Source of the DNA: Agaricus subrufescens
Lineage: Eukaryota; Basidiomycota; Agaricomycetes; Agaricales; Agaricaceae
Assembly: GCA_029945375.1 (NCBI GenBank)
Contig: CM057061.1
Span: forward strand, 2,790,001 to 2,854,000
Direction of reading: 5' to 3'
Length of the DNA stretch: 64,000 bases
Program-made: the position numbers and the translations under genes
Shown: piece by piece, positions 35,916 to 47,425 of the stretch
Layout: each line of letters starts with the position of its first letter
Position numbering within the stretch: position 1 is the stretch's first letter
The notes under the pieces: model-generated
Told to the model about the DNA's origin: nothing
What the model saw: only the letters and a program-made list of their open reading frames with translations
Database searches by the model: none

Positions 35916-38514
35916 ATGGACCTTGGACAAGCTGAAATGGGCATTCCCCGTCGTCGGGCTGGGCACTATGTTTCCAACACCCGCGCCAGTCTCCAGCTGG
36001 TGGATCCATTCACATCATCTATCGCGCAGGTTGCTCATAACCAACAATATCCTTCTCATATTGACGACATTGACGATGTCCATCTTCCCCTTCATGAAAG
36101 AAGCCGCTTTCCTCGTATACGTCGGCAAACACCACACGGCTCGGCCCCTTCTCCTTACACGGCGCAGGCACCAAGAAGACCAATTCCTCGGCATGAACGT
36201 AGTCAGCCCCCTGTGCCGAGTTTTGCGATGCCATGCCCCGCGACGCCTGTTTTGGATGCCCACCGCCCCGTAATGGAACCTGTTGTCACTGCTGATTCTC
36301 CTCTCTTCGGTCCTCCACCTGGGGGAGAATCCACAGCAAGCTCGAACAATAGCTCACGGCATGTCCCGCCTCATTATCCCACCTCTCTTCCTTCAGTGGA
36401 TAACGAGTACTTGCTTATAAACATTCCTACTCCCACCCCATCAATTCCAAGCATTAACAGCAATAGCCAAGCTGAAAGCTTGCCGCCAAACCAAGTGACT
36501 TTACCGGAGAGCCCTCCCCAACAACCAAGCTACCTTTCTCAACACCGTCTTTCTCAGCCAGTCGATTCTACACCTTCTCTTTCTTACGCTGCTTGGCCAA
36601 CGCCCACTCGTTCAGAATCCTCTCGTAGCTCAGCTGATGAAAAAAATGATATGATTTCGAGCCCCAAGATCCCACAGTATGTACCATTCGAAGCCCGCCC
36701 TGCTGCCAGTGCAGCTGTTGCTGTAAAGGAGCGTATTGATTCCGGCAAACTGTTTGTGACGGATATTCTGCCAAAGCAGTTGTATCTACACTGTCTCTTC
36801 CGCCTTCCATACTTTTATTTCTCCCGGGTCAGCCGAATTTTCATCGAAACAGGCTTGACACTGGAAGAAATTCACGAGATGGCACTACAAGTCTACACAG
36901 AAAACAAACAGCTTGCAAATCCCGAACTATTTGGAGGAGATACATACAACTTTCCTGGAACCACAACGCTATCCCCTGCATATGAACGACTAAAAACGGC
37001 CTGGGAACAGTTTATCGACACATTGATCAAAGAGTGGAAGACGTTAAACATTATATCTGTCTTGCTTCTTTCGTGCGTGTGAGGTATCCCATTCTCAGCG
37101 TCCGAGTGCACTGATTTCGTCTCTGTAGCGCAATCATGACAATATTTCAGATTCAAGGCGCTGCTGAAGACCCCTTGACTCGATACCTAGCATTCTGGTC
37201 TTTGATATGCGCCTTGACCAGCTTACTGTACAGCTGTTCGTTCATTATCCAGTTTGCAAGCATGCATAAGACGTATAAAGCCGTACAATGGGCCATTGTA
37301 AGTATCAAAAGGTTCAAGGGACGATGGTCTAACTAGGAATTAGGAGGTTCAAAAAATACACGCTATTCTCTGGAATGTCTGGGTCATGCTAGCTATGCCT
37401 ATGGTATGGATGATTTGGTTCGTAGCTCATTGAAAGTAGCTAGCAGAAACTGAATCCTTTCTACTTGTCTAGGTCAATTCTGACATTCATAGCAAGCATA
37501 ATGTCTTTCTTGTGGCGATCCAGGGCCAATCTTCCCTCTGATTTTGAGTTTTCGGTTTCCCGTTCGACTGAATTGGGGTTCCGGATATTCATTTGTGTTG
37601 CCCTCGGTTTGGGTGTCGTGTATGGTATACTGATGTTGATCACTTTCTGGCGGTATGGAAGTCGCCTAGACGACAAATGGACACGCCATGTCGGAAATTT
37701 AGTTGAGGGCGCTGGTCCAGAACCCTGGTACTCTTTAGGATCTCCTACGGTTCCACCAAGCCCAATACACCGCACGCCAATTAGGACGCCACATCAAATG
37801 GTCTTTCGAGATATGAATGAACGTCCTGACCATTACCCTTATTTTGAAAGCGCCCCAACTCCTGCGTTTATGCGTTCACCATGGCGTGATGCGACCACAA
37901 GATCTCCCAAACCTTCATCGTGGTACCGACCGTCACGGCCCGTGGCGCCTCGGCTTAGAAAACCATTAGCCACGCCACCGGAAATCCCAGAGCAGCAGCT
38001 GCGCCGTTCGAAATCGGCACCTTTTCTGCCCCTGCCTCCAATACAAGACATGAACAATAAGAATCAGGATCACGTCACCAACATATCACCTGAATTACAA
38101 GATCCGCAGTTGCATTGCTCAACCTCTACATCGAGTCAACAGCCTCTTTGGCACCATCGATTCTCTTCCGATAATAACGGCACAAATTTTTCACCAATGC
38201 CTGCAGAGCGTCAGTTACGCCGCTCTGCCTCTGGCAACCTTATTCACCATTCTCTCCCTCATCCCAGAACCTTCGTTGTTAAAGACTCGCACGATTCCAT
38301 CGACTGGTTACCTCGCATAAGTTATGAGTTCGTGTCTTCTACTCGCCCTCCTCCGGCTACGGGACATGAACAGGCAATATATTTGTGCCCTCAGCCAACG
38401 CATATGCCCGGAAGTCCCTTGAGTTCGGGCAAGGGCTCTGCGGTTTTACGAAAAGGAGAGATACCGATTGATGGGTCCTCAAAAGGAATGGGATCAGGAG
38501 ATAACCTTGAATGA
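35916..38514 (+). CDS. Four-helix membrane protein, array paralogue C
   Basis: Exons 35916-37072, 37129-37297, 37344-37417 and 37473-38514 give 813 aa. The start MDLGQAEMGIPRR matches paralogue D (MDLGKAEMGIPHR) almost exactly, which fixes it. The order is disordered N-tail with VDPFTSSIAQ, the core KQLYLHCLFRLPYFYFSRVSRIF, FIDTLIKEWKTLNIISVLLLS, four hydrophobic segments, then a Ser/Pro-rich C-tail. The segment after the last helix (WRYGSRLDDKWTRHV) parallels LRQYGSAMDKSWRDR in A. Exons 2 and 3 have the family lengths 169 and 74 nt. C and D are closer to each other than to A or B. Function unknown; probably an intracellular or plasma membrane protein, since no signal peptide is seen. Confidence 0.83.
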
Positions 38515-38882
38515 AATTTATTTTCTCAGCGATGTCAGAATTGAAAGCTTGTGATCCATTCCGAACAAAATTATTCACATTATCAGGGAGTCCGCCTTTA
38601 GCATACACACACCCGCCGAATGTTTAATCCTCTAAATAAGACTACTAGTTCTACTCAGATAGGTTATTTTCTGAAATAGATAGCATGTGCAGGTCGATCA
38701 TTTGTCTGCTCACACTCGCTTTCGCTATATAACCCTGCTTATGTCAGTCACTGATGTGCTGCCGGCATATCAGGACAGTCTTCTCTAGACAACTTGAATA
38801 GCATCATTCCACCACCTTCCCTATATTCTCTCGCAGCCAAATAGAAAGCGCAACTTTACAAATTGGTGCATACTTTCAGCCC
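38515..38882. other. Spacer between paralogue C and the truncated copy
   Basis: 3' flank of paralogue C followed by an AT/CT-rich stretch that may derive from the promoter of the truncated copy. No gene. Confidence 0.45.
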
Positions 38883-39257
38883 ATGGATCCGTTCACGTCA
38901 TCCATCACGGGGGTCATTCGTAACCATCTATATCCTTCTCATTTCAAAGATATTGATGACGTGTGTCTTGCTCTTCCCGAAAGGCCATCTCCCTCACGTA
39001 CTTTGGCGGGTACGCCATGTGAGCCCCAGTCTATACATAATGGTTTTCGTTCCGCCCTAGATGATCCTTCATTGAAACTACGACATCCTCGAATCTATGT
39101 ACGCGTTTACATGACTCACGCAATTCACACACCAAGTTCTTGTATCATTGGTAAGCCCTCGCGAGGAAACAGACACATCCCCCAACCACCCTTCTGTATG
39201 TCGCAAGTCCGACATCTTCGCTTTCTGTATTCCGGTACTATCAACAATCTCCCATAA
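38883..39257 (+). pseudogene. Truncated copy of the array membrane-protein family
   Basis: Open from ATG 38883 as MDPFTSSITGVIRNHLYPSH followed by FKDIDDVCLALPER. This parallels VDPFTSSIAQVAHNQQYPSH and IDDIDDVHLPLHER in paralogue C. It lacks the first 30 or so residues of C and D and, after about 60 residues, all similarity, including the membrane core. It lies between C and D on the same strand. Most likely a decayed partial duplicate; a short expressed protein cannot be excluded. Confidence 0.65.
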
Positions 39258-39627
39258 AACAGACGCAGAAAAGAGGACCGAACGATGCGAAAGAGTCTTG
39301 TATTCCAACCCCCCCCCCATTCCCCCCCATCCGGCAGTGCCGCTATAAATAACCCACGCGTCCAGTATGCTGCTTACAAGACGGCTCTGTCTTTTCTCCT
39401 GCCCATCAATAGCATGCAGATTCAACCGCGAAGTTGGTCCGCACACTTCTTTTGTACGTATGTATAGACCCATGACCAGATCGTATTTTAGTCAAGCGCA
39501 GAAGCGCAGATTGATGGCACATTGCTCCGATCGAAGCTATCGAGCGCCCGAAGCCTGTATCAAACGCCCACTGCCAAGTCTTACTCACACAGCTCGCTGA
39601 CATCCAAATCTTGCTTTTACTGCTATC
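39258..39627. other. Upstream region of paralogue D
   Basis: Contains a C-run near 39310 and the presumed promoter of D. A TATA-like CTATAAAT occurs near 39343. No gene seen. Confidence 0.4.
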
Positions 39628-42262
39628 ATGGACCTGGGAAAAGCCGAAATGGGCATCCCCCACCGCCAGGGGAGCCGCGATCTATACAATCCCAGCACTG
39701 GTTTTCGGCCAGTAGATCCCTTCACATCATCTATAGCGCAGATTGCTCGTAACAACGCGAATGCTTCTGGCATCGAAAATGTCGATGATGTGCCTCTTCC
39801 TCGCCGCTCCAGCAGTCGTTTCTCTGGCGCGTATCGGCAGACACCATCCGGCGTACCCCAGGCCTCTTCCCTTTTCACGGCACGCTCGCGCAGCAGATCA
39901 CATTCATCTCGTCGTAACCATGATCAAGGATCTGTTCATCCGACAGTGCCTTCTATCCATCATACTGCTTCTTTCACTCAGCAAACTGTGCCCTCTTGTC
40001 CACCTACTGTATCGGTTTACCCCCTGGAGGACGGCATGTTTAGATCCAGTTCAAATTTGAATACACCCCACTCGACTTTCATTGGCAGTCCCCATCCTAC
40101 CCCTTACGACACTCTCGTTGAGGGAGGGCAATCAGTAAATCCAAGTAATAGTTCACGACCCAGCTCACTTATCTACTATCCCATGCCTCGACCACCTGTC
40201 GATGCGGTGCTTTTGCAGGAGTCAATAAAATCTTCTAGTCCTGTTTCAGCGGCCTCCAGTCCTAGCAGCCGAAGCCCTGCTGTACGCTTCGCGCCCAGGG
40301 TTACTTTATTGGGAAATGTTCCTCAACATTATCCTACCGGCGGCTCTTTTACACAGCCAGCCATGCAAATGCCTTGCCCTTCTCACCTCATTCCGGGCGC
40401 CTCGTCCTCACAATACCCTCTAGCTGAAAATAATGACGATACTCATGACGCGCTATATGTGGGTAATCCAACTGCCGACGCAGCTCCTGTGCCTGTGAAG
40501 AACCACATTAGGCCTGGGACAGTGTTTGTGACGGATGTTCTACCAAGACAAGTGTATCTACACTTACTCCTCCGTCTTCCGTCCTTTTATTTCTCCAGGG
40601 TCAGCCGAATCTTTACAGAAGCCGACTTGACTTTGGGCGAAATTAAAGAGATGGCACTACAAGCATATACCGAAAACCAACCGTACTTTAATTACGGCCT
40701 ATTCGATACAGGACGTGACAGTGAATCAGGCATCACAACATCATCACCAGCATATGAGAAACTGAAAGTTGTCTGGGAACAGTTTATCGACGATCTGATA
40801 CGAGAATGGAAGACTTTGAACATCATATCTGTACTGCTTCTTTCGTGGGTGTCTGAAATTCCTCTACTACTGTTAACATACTCTGATACTATTTCCACAT
40901 AGCGCAATCATGACAACATTTCAAATACCTGGTGCTGCTGAGGATCCTCTAACCCGATATCTTGCCTTCTGGTCTTTGATCTGTGCTTTAATGAGCTTGC
41001 TGTACGGTTGTTCGTTTATTATTCGGTTCGCAAGTATGCGTAAGGCATACAAAGCGGTAGAGTGGGCCATTGTAAGTCAACTGAACGCTCAAAGAGACGG
41101 TCTCACAAGGATCATAGGAGGCTCAGAAAATGCAAACGGTATTTTGGAATGTTTGGGTGATGCTGGCTATGCCTTTGGTATGGATGACTTGGTTTGTCCA
41201 TCTCTATTCCTCACGGATAGAAACTGAGTACGATATGACAAGTCAATTCTAACATTCATAGCCAGCATTATGTCATTCATGTGGCGAGCGAAAACTAACC
41301 TCCCCTCTGATTTCAAGTTCTCGGTTGCCCCTTCAACAGAGTTTGGATTTCGGATTTTCATTTGCATTGTCCTCGGCTTAGGTGTGGCATACAGTGTTTT
41401 GATAATAAGCACTTTCCGCCGCTATGGGAGCCAAATGGACGAAACATGGACATCTCGTGTCAGAAGTTACATAGATGGTCCTAATTCCAATTTCGGATAC
41501 CGCTCGGCGACCACCCACTCAAACTCTCCTGACAGAGCCAACCTTGGGTCAACGACGTCGTTACCTCTCCATTCCCTAACACCCTCACCAGTTAACTTTC
41601 CAGACCCCGGGAGTGACGACGCATCAAGGACCATCAATTCTCCCTTCTTGTATCATCCACAGTTTGGCATGCCTCCTGAACCTGTAATGCATTTGGCCAA
41701 GTCACTGCCGGGTACTCCAAGCGTTCTCCTTTCCCGCTCAAAATCTACATCCTCTCTTCCCCGACTTCAAATACCAGATAATGACAATGTAAACAAGGAC
41801 ATAAAATTTCCACATCCGCAGTCACATCACTCTACATCCATATTCAGTCGACATTCTCTCCTGTACCATCCAACATTTCTCGAGAATAACAGCACCGATC
41901 TGCTACCGAGTCTCTCGGGGAGGCAGCTGCGTCGTTCTGCATCCGATAACCTTACTCGTTATTCCCCTGCCCGTTACCCAATGCCGGCTGTCAGTGACCC
42001 AAATTATGCCAGTTCACCGCTACGTCAAGACCATAGTCTCCCGCCTCTCAATCGTTCGCCTTTGGCTACTCGACACGGGGAGGTCCAAACGAATGTTTAC
42101 TCTCATGCACAAGATCTACCTCAGAGCACATCAAATTCGGATAAAGCTTCTGAAGTCGTACAAGGTGGGACGACGCTGGTAGAGGAGGGATCTTCTAATC
42201 GAATGGCTCGCAACAAAAAGTACGTCGAATGTGAGAATTTCGCTCGTCATTTGAGTGGATGA
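39628..42262 (+). CDS. Four-helix membrane protein, array paralogue D with an odd third intron
   Basis: Exons 39628-40844, 40903-41071, 41118 to 41191 or 41195, and 41243-42262. The domain order and exon pattern are those of C: MDLGKAEMGIPHR, VDPFTSSIAQ, RQVYLHLLLRLPSFYFSRVSRIF, FIDDLIREWKTLNIISVLLLS, four hydrophobic segments, Ser/Pro-rich tail. The last intron is odd. Paralogues end exon 3 in phase 2 and start exon 4 with G-TCA/TCC. Here the acceptor reads ACAAG|TCA, one G short. The normal donor (41192) would then shift the frame into a stop. Using a weak donor GTCCAT at 41196 restores the frame, adds one Phe and gives 827 aa. Alternatively the copy is becoming a pseudogene. Confidence 0.75.
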
Positions 42263-43100
42263 TTTAATAATCCCGAAAATCATATACATGTATCACCCCA
42301 TGTGTCTCCTTTGTATGCGCCCGCTAATTCACTGCTGCTCGTTCGAGTTTTGATATTCGAATCCGGTTCTCTCTATACCGATGATGACGCACTCTACCTC
42401 ATCCCTCTTTGGTGTTATCATCTCATAGTGATCATGTTCACCCTACTTGTTAAGCCCTGAACAACTCGTACTACTGCTTTGCACACCTAGAATTTTCTTC
42501 TTTTCTGCGCGAGATAGTAGTGTGGGCTTTTGAAGACGTTTCCCTGTAAACAGGCTATTCGGGTCGACCAAGTAATCATTACATAATCAACGTAAGAAAA
42601 TACTATGTGATATTCTACTTATACACTGGCCCGGAGAAACCATAAGACAGGTGTCTTATTAAATCAATATTTAATAATAATTAAATGACAGATTCAAATA
42701 AGGCAGTTGTACTATTGTGACTATATTGTGACTCATGTCACAGATTGCACACAATTGTACACTTGTATTATCAAGAATGTTTTTAGGACTTATCAAGTGA
42801 CGGAGTAAACAAATAGTTTCACAAAATATTATTAATATTACACGTGACTTATTTAAGCCTTATCTTGATTGTTTACTCAAAAATATTTCAATAAGTCCAC
42901 TGGCTTATTAAATATGTATTGAATATTTTTCTTACATATTTTATTCAAATAGTGCTTCAATAACGAAACTGGTTTATTGAATACCAAAGACATATCTAAG
43001 AAAAAACAAGCGTCACATCCTGACTCTATTAAATAGCAGATTCCCCAAGCTTTGTGATGGTGACGATGGCGCGGGAGCTGAGGCTGCTCGCCGAAATCTC
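42263..43100. other. AT-rich island after the membrane-protein array
   Basis: No gene. From about 42580 to 43020 the sequence is markedly AT-rich with many short inverted words, including the palindrome ATAAGACAGGTGTCTTAT at 42642-42659 and a looser one around 42892-42912. It separates the array from the tandem cassette region. Confidence 0.55.
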
Positions 43101-45950
43101 TGTAACTGCACAGGCAAAGATACTTACATAAGCAATCATAACGGCTACTTACAGCAGTCGGTCTGACTGAGAGTCAAGCAGACTGGAATAGGGACGGCGC
43201 CAATGCAACAGAAGCTTGGAAGCCTGCCGATTCTATAGTCAAATTGCAGCATTTCAGCATTTGAAACAAATGGGGAGAAAATACTTGCATGATGGTCTGA
43301 TCGCAGAAATCGTGATAGTCGTATATAGAAACCAGTCTCACTATCTTTGGATTGAGGGCTTGCAAGCAGACTGGGATGGGGATAGTACCGGGGTAATAGA
43401 GGCTTGAATTAGGCCTGCCGATTCTATAGTCAAATCGCAACATTTGAAAAGAAGTGAGGGATGCTCAGTGCTCACATAGGCTTGGTATAATCTTGACAGT
43501 CACATGCAGAAACCGGTCACGCAATTTTGGATAGGTGGACTGGAATGGGGACAGCGCCAGTGCAACAGGGACCTGAATTCAGCCTGCCGATTCTACAGCT
43601 AAATCTCAGCATTTGAAGCAAATCGCACATAAGCTAGTCATAGTGGCAGGGATCATACTAGTCACAGGTGGAAGCCAGTCTTGCTGAGTTTAGGTTGAGG
43701 GCTTGGAAGTAGACTGGAATCATAATTAGCGGGGACAGCGCCGGCGTAACAGGAGCTTGAAATACACCTGCCAATTCTATAGTCATGGAATCAGGCAAGG
43801 CTTACATAAACCCCTCATAACTGTAATAATCGCACCTAGAAACCGGTCTCGCAGACTTTGGGTTGAGGCCTTGCATGCAAAAAGAAATTGTGACTGGTGG
43901 GAACAGCGGCAGGATACCAGGAGCTTGAATCATGCCTGTCAATTCCACAGTCAAATCTCAGGATTTGAAAGAAATCGGGCAAGGATACTTGCATAGGCCT
44001 TTCACAATCACCACATGTAGAAATTGGTCCTGCCCAATTTGAGCTGAGGGCGTGTAAGCAAAACAGATGTGTGACAGGTGGGAACAATGTCAGGGTAGCA
44101 GGAGTGTGAATCATACCTGTTGATTCTATAGTCAAGTCTCCGGATTTGAAAAGAATCGAGCAAGGAGACTCACATGAGTGCATCATAACTGTAGGGATCG
44201 CATGCAGAAACCGGTCCCGCTGACTTTGAGTTGGGGGCTTGCACGCAAAATAGAACTGCTACTGGTGGGGACGGCACCAGCGTAACGGGAGCTTGAATCG
44301 TGCCTGTCGATTTTACAGTCAAATCTCAGGATATGGACGAAATCAAGGATACTTACATAAGCACCTCATGGCTATAATAATCGCTTTGCGCGCAATTTGT
44401 CGGGACAGCGCCGGTGTAGCAGGTGCTTGAATCGTCAGTGTAGCAGGAGTGTGAATCCTGCCTGTCTATTTCATAGTCAAATCTCCAGATTTGAAACAAA
44501 TCGGGCAAGGGATGCTTACATGAGTGTATGTAGAAATCTAAGTTGCACGAAAAATAGAACTGCTACTGGTGGGGCCGGCACCAGCGTAACGGGAGCTTGA
44601 ATCGTGCCTGTCGATTTTACAGTCAAATCTCAGGATATGGACGAAATCAAGGATACTTACATAAGCACCTCATGGCTATAATAATCGCTTTGCGCGCAAT
44701 TTGTCGGGACAGCGCCGGTGTAGCAGGTGCTTGAATCGTCAGTGTAGCAGGAGTGTGAATCTTGCCTGTCTATTTCATAGTCAAATCTCCAGATTTGAAA
44801 CAAATCGGGCAAGGGACGCTTACATGAGTGTATGTAGAAATCTGAGTTGCACGAAAAATAGAACTGCTACTGGTGGGGCCGGCACCAGCGTAACGGGAGC
44901 TTGAATCGTGCCTGTCGATTCTACAGTCAAATGTCGGGGTGTGAACGAAATCAAGGATACTTATATAAGCACCTCGTAGCTGTAATAATCACTTTGCGCG
45001 CAACTGGTTGGGACAGCGCCGGTGTAGCAGGTGCTTGAATCGTCAGTGTAGCAGGAGTGTGAATCCTGCCTGTCTATTTCATAGTCAAATCTCCAGATTT
45101 GAAACAAATCGGGCAAGGGACGCTTACATGAGTGTATGTAGAAATCTGAGTTGCACGAAAAATAGAACTGCTACTGGTGGGGCCGGCACCAGCGTAACGG
45201 GAGCTTGAATCGTGCCTGTCGATTCTACAGTCAAATGTCGGGGCATGAACGAAATCAAGGATACTTATATAAGCACCTCGTAGCCGTAATAATCGCTTTG
45301 CGCGCAACTGGTCGGGACAGCGCCGGTGTAGCAGGTGCTTGAATCGTCAGTGTAGCAGGAGTGTGAATCCTGCCTGTCTATTTCATAGTCAAATCTCCAG
45401 ATTTGAAACAAATCGGGCAAGGGACACTTACATAAGTGTATGTAGAAATCTGAGTTGCGTGCAAAACAAAACGGCTACTGGTGGGGACGGCACCAGCGTA
45501 ACGGGAGCCTGAATCATGCCTGTCGATTCTACAGTCAAATGTCGCGCTGTGAACGAAATCAAGGGTACTTATATAAGCACCTCATGGCTGTAATAATCGC
45601 TTTGCGGGCAAAACGGAATTGTGACTGGTCGGGACAGTGCCGGTGTAGCAGGTGCGTGAATCTGCGTGAATCTGCGTGAATCTTGCCTGTCGATTTCATA
45701 GTCAAATCTCCTGATTTGGAACAAATCGGGCAAGGACACTTACATAAGCGCCTCAAATCGCATGTAGAAACCGATCCTGCTGACTCTGAGTTGTGCGCAA
45801 AACAGAACTGCTACTGGTGGGGACAGCGCCAGTGTAATGGGAGCTTGAATTATACCTGCCAATTTATTAGTGAAATCGCATCATAGCAGTCATGGGGTAG
45901 AAATCTTAATAGTCGCATGGCAGAGATCAGTCTAGCTGACTCTAAACCTG
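43100..45950 (-). repeat. Tandem array of about 17 exon-intron-like cassettes
   Basis: A unit of 150-190 bp recurs about 17 times. Its anchor on the plus strand is GCCTG(C/T)CGATT(C/T)TA(T/C)AGTCAAAT, near 43222, 43413, 43582, 43767, 43934, 44116, 44301, 44460, 44606, 44763, 44909, 45066, 45213, 45370, 45519, 45684 and 45856. Units in the middle (44.3-45.5 kb) form a higher-order repeat of about 305 bp. On the minus strand most units carry a 5' splice site (GTAAGT, GTAAGC, GTGAGT or GCAAGT). About 50 nt further on come a branch-like TTTGAC and an acceptor TATAG or GACAG. The exon-like parts are about 88-126 nt. They are not kept open in one frame (one has stops in all three), so this is either a spliced non-coding transcript or a decayed exon-duplicated gene. 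Confidence 0.7.
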
Positions 45951-46289
45951 CTCCACGTCAGATGAAGGTAGAACGCAGAGCCGAGGGTGAGGGTACAGAC
46001 TTGCACTGGAAGGGTGGCAAAATTGATGTAGAGTGCTGTTGACGGAGCGCGCTGCCATTCGGGTCCTGTTTGACAAGGCTGAAGGGTGATGGCGGTGATT
46101 CAGAAGAAGTGGGGTGGCTCTGTGACAGGTGAAAAAACAGGTGAGTCGCCACCAAGATAGGACAGGTAAAGGTGCAGACTCACACTGCAGCTCCGTAGAA
46201 TCTCGGGCATCTGTTTGTGAGGACCGCAGCAGTCTTTGAAAGGCGGCGACATGCAAGCCAGAAGAGGAAACTGGGAGAGGAACTGTTAG
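45951..46289 (-). other. Possible 5' end of a transcript through the cassette array
   Basis: On the minus strand an ATG at 46252 begins MSPPFKDCCGPHKQMPEILRSC, followed by a GTGAGT donor and a candidate acceptor before a second open segment that ends near the first cassette. It could be the head of a gene spliced through the array. Support is limited to splice-like signals. Confidence 0.25.
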
Positions 46290-46800
46290 CTCGTAGCTCG
46301 TAGCATGCTCATAGGTGACCCATATTTACGGATAATATCATAGAGGCAAGAGCTACTCATCTACAGTGAGATGGGCAGCCTCCAATCCATATCCGGCTGA
46401 CGGAGAGGGCCGCACTGGCCATTCCTAGGCCACTGAGAGACGCAGTGAAGACAAAGGACTTGTGAGAATACCAGTCAGCAGGTTGTAAGCCAGATAATAG
46501 GTATTAGACATACTGTGTGAGAAAGAAACGGCTTTGAGGACCTTTTTTTCATGAGAAATCACTATAAGTCAGGCTGGGGAGGGTACATTAGCGTGTAGCT
46601 GAAAGCATGCTCACAGGTGACCCATATTTGCGGAGAATACTGTAGGGGCATGAGTTGCTCATCTACAGCGAGATGGGCGGCCAAAGTGGCCAGTCCATGT
46701 CCGGCTAACATAGAAGGCCATATTGGCCATTCCTGGGCCACTGAGAGACGTGGTGAAGACAAAGCACTGGCGAAGTCATGCTAACGGTTGGCGTGACGTA
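46290..46800 (+). repeat. GGCC-N5-GGCC repeat family, two units
   Basis: Two tandem units of about 290 bp share CATGCTCA(T/C)AGGTGACCC, CTCATCTACAG and ACTGAGAGACG words. GGCC-N5-GGCC palindromes are at 46408, 46679 and 46716; the last two are 37 bp apart. The same family recurs at 49.9-50.1, 50.6-51.6 and, inverted, 53.6 kb. Confidence 0.7.
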
Positions 46801-47425
46801 AGTTTAGGAATGGCGGCTGTTCACAGCGTCATGGGTATGAGCGTTATGATAGAATCCTTCAGTAATACCTTCCGCATCTTGAAAAAAAAACCTGCCAATC
46901 ATGAGGAAAGGTCATCAGATCAATAGGGTCTTATCACTAGAACACAGACCTTCATGACACGCGTCCTTAGCAGTAAAGAAACTTGAGAACCACTAGTTGA
47001 TTTTGACCTGTTTCTTCCTGGGTGGCAGGTGGTAGGGGCAGGGAAGTAGGAGCGGTTGTAGGAAGAAAAAAGGAACTTGAAGCCATCTATGATCTCGGGG
47101 GCCGGGATGGAAAGGCAACCTTGGGCACGTGACTCAAGCTAATCAGATATGGTGGTAGGTGGAGTTCGTCGTCCACAGTTCCTTGGTATGGGTACTGTTT
47201 TCCAATCAATGAAGTATGCCCTCAATGGGCGCTCCTTACTTTAAAACAAGAGGACTGTAGATTGGAGAAAGACAGGATCTGGATAGGATCGCGAGACTGT
47301 CCTCGGTGCGTCAAGTTGTCGGGTATAGCCGAAAGATTGATCTCGAGGACTGTGATCTTCGACTTATATATAGATCTTAAAGCCTGGAGAGCATTCTCCT
47401 TCCTCCTTTATCGCCTCACCCTCCC
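46801..47425. other. Spacer and probable promoter of the Pro/Ala-rich gene
   Basis: No gene in most of it. A TATA-like TTATATATAG lies near 47364, about 60 bp before the ATG at 47426, with a short CT-rich leader. Confidence 0.4.

Noticed and set aside
43100..45950. CRISPR-like or simple minisatellite array
   Set aside because: Units are 150-190 bp, diverged and without unique spacers, and the genome is eukaryotic; splice-site conservation sets it apart from a plain minisatellite.
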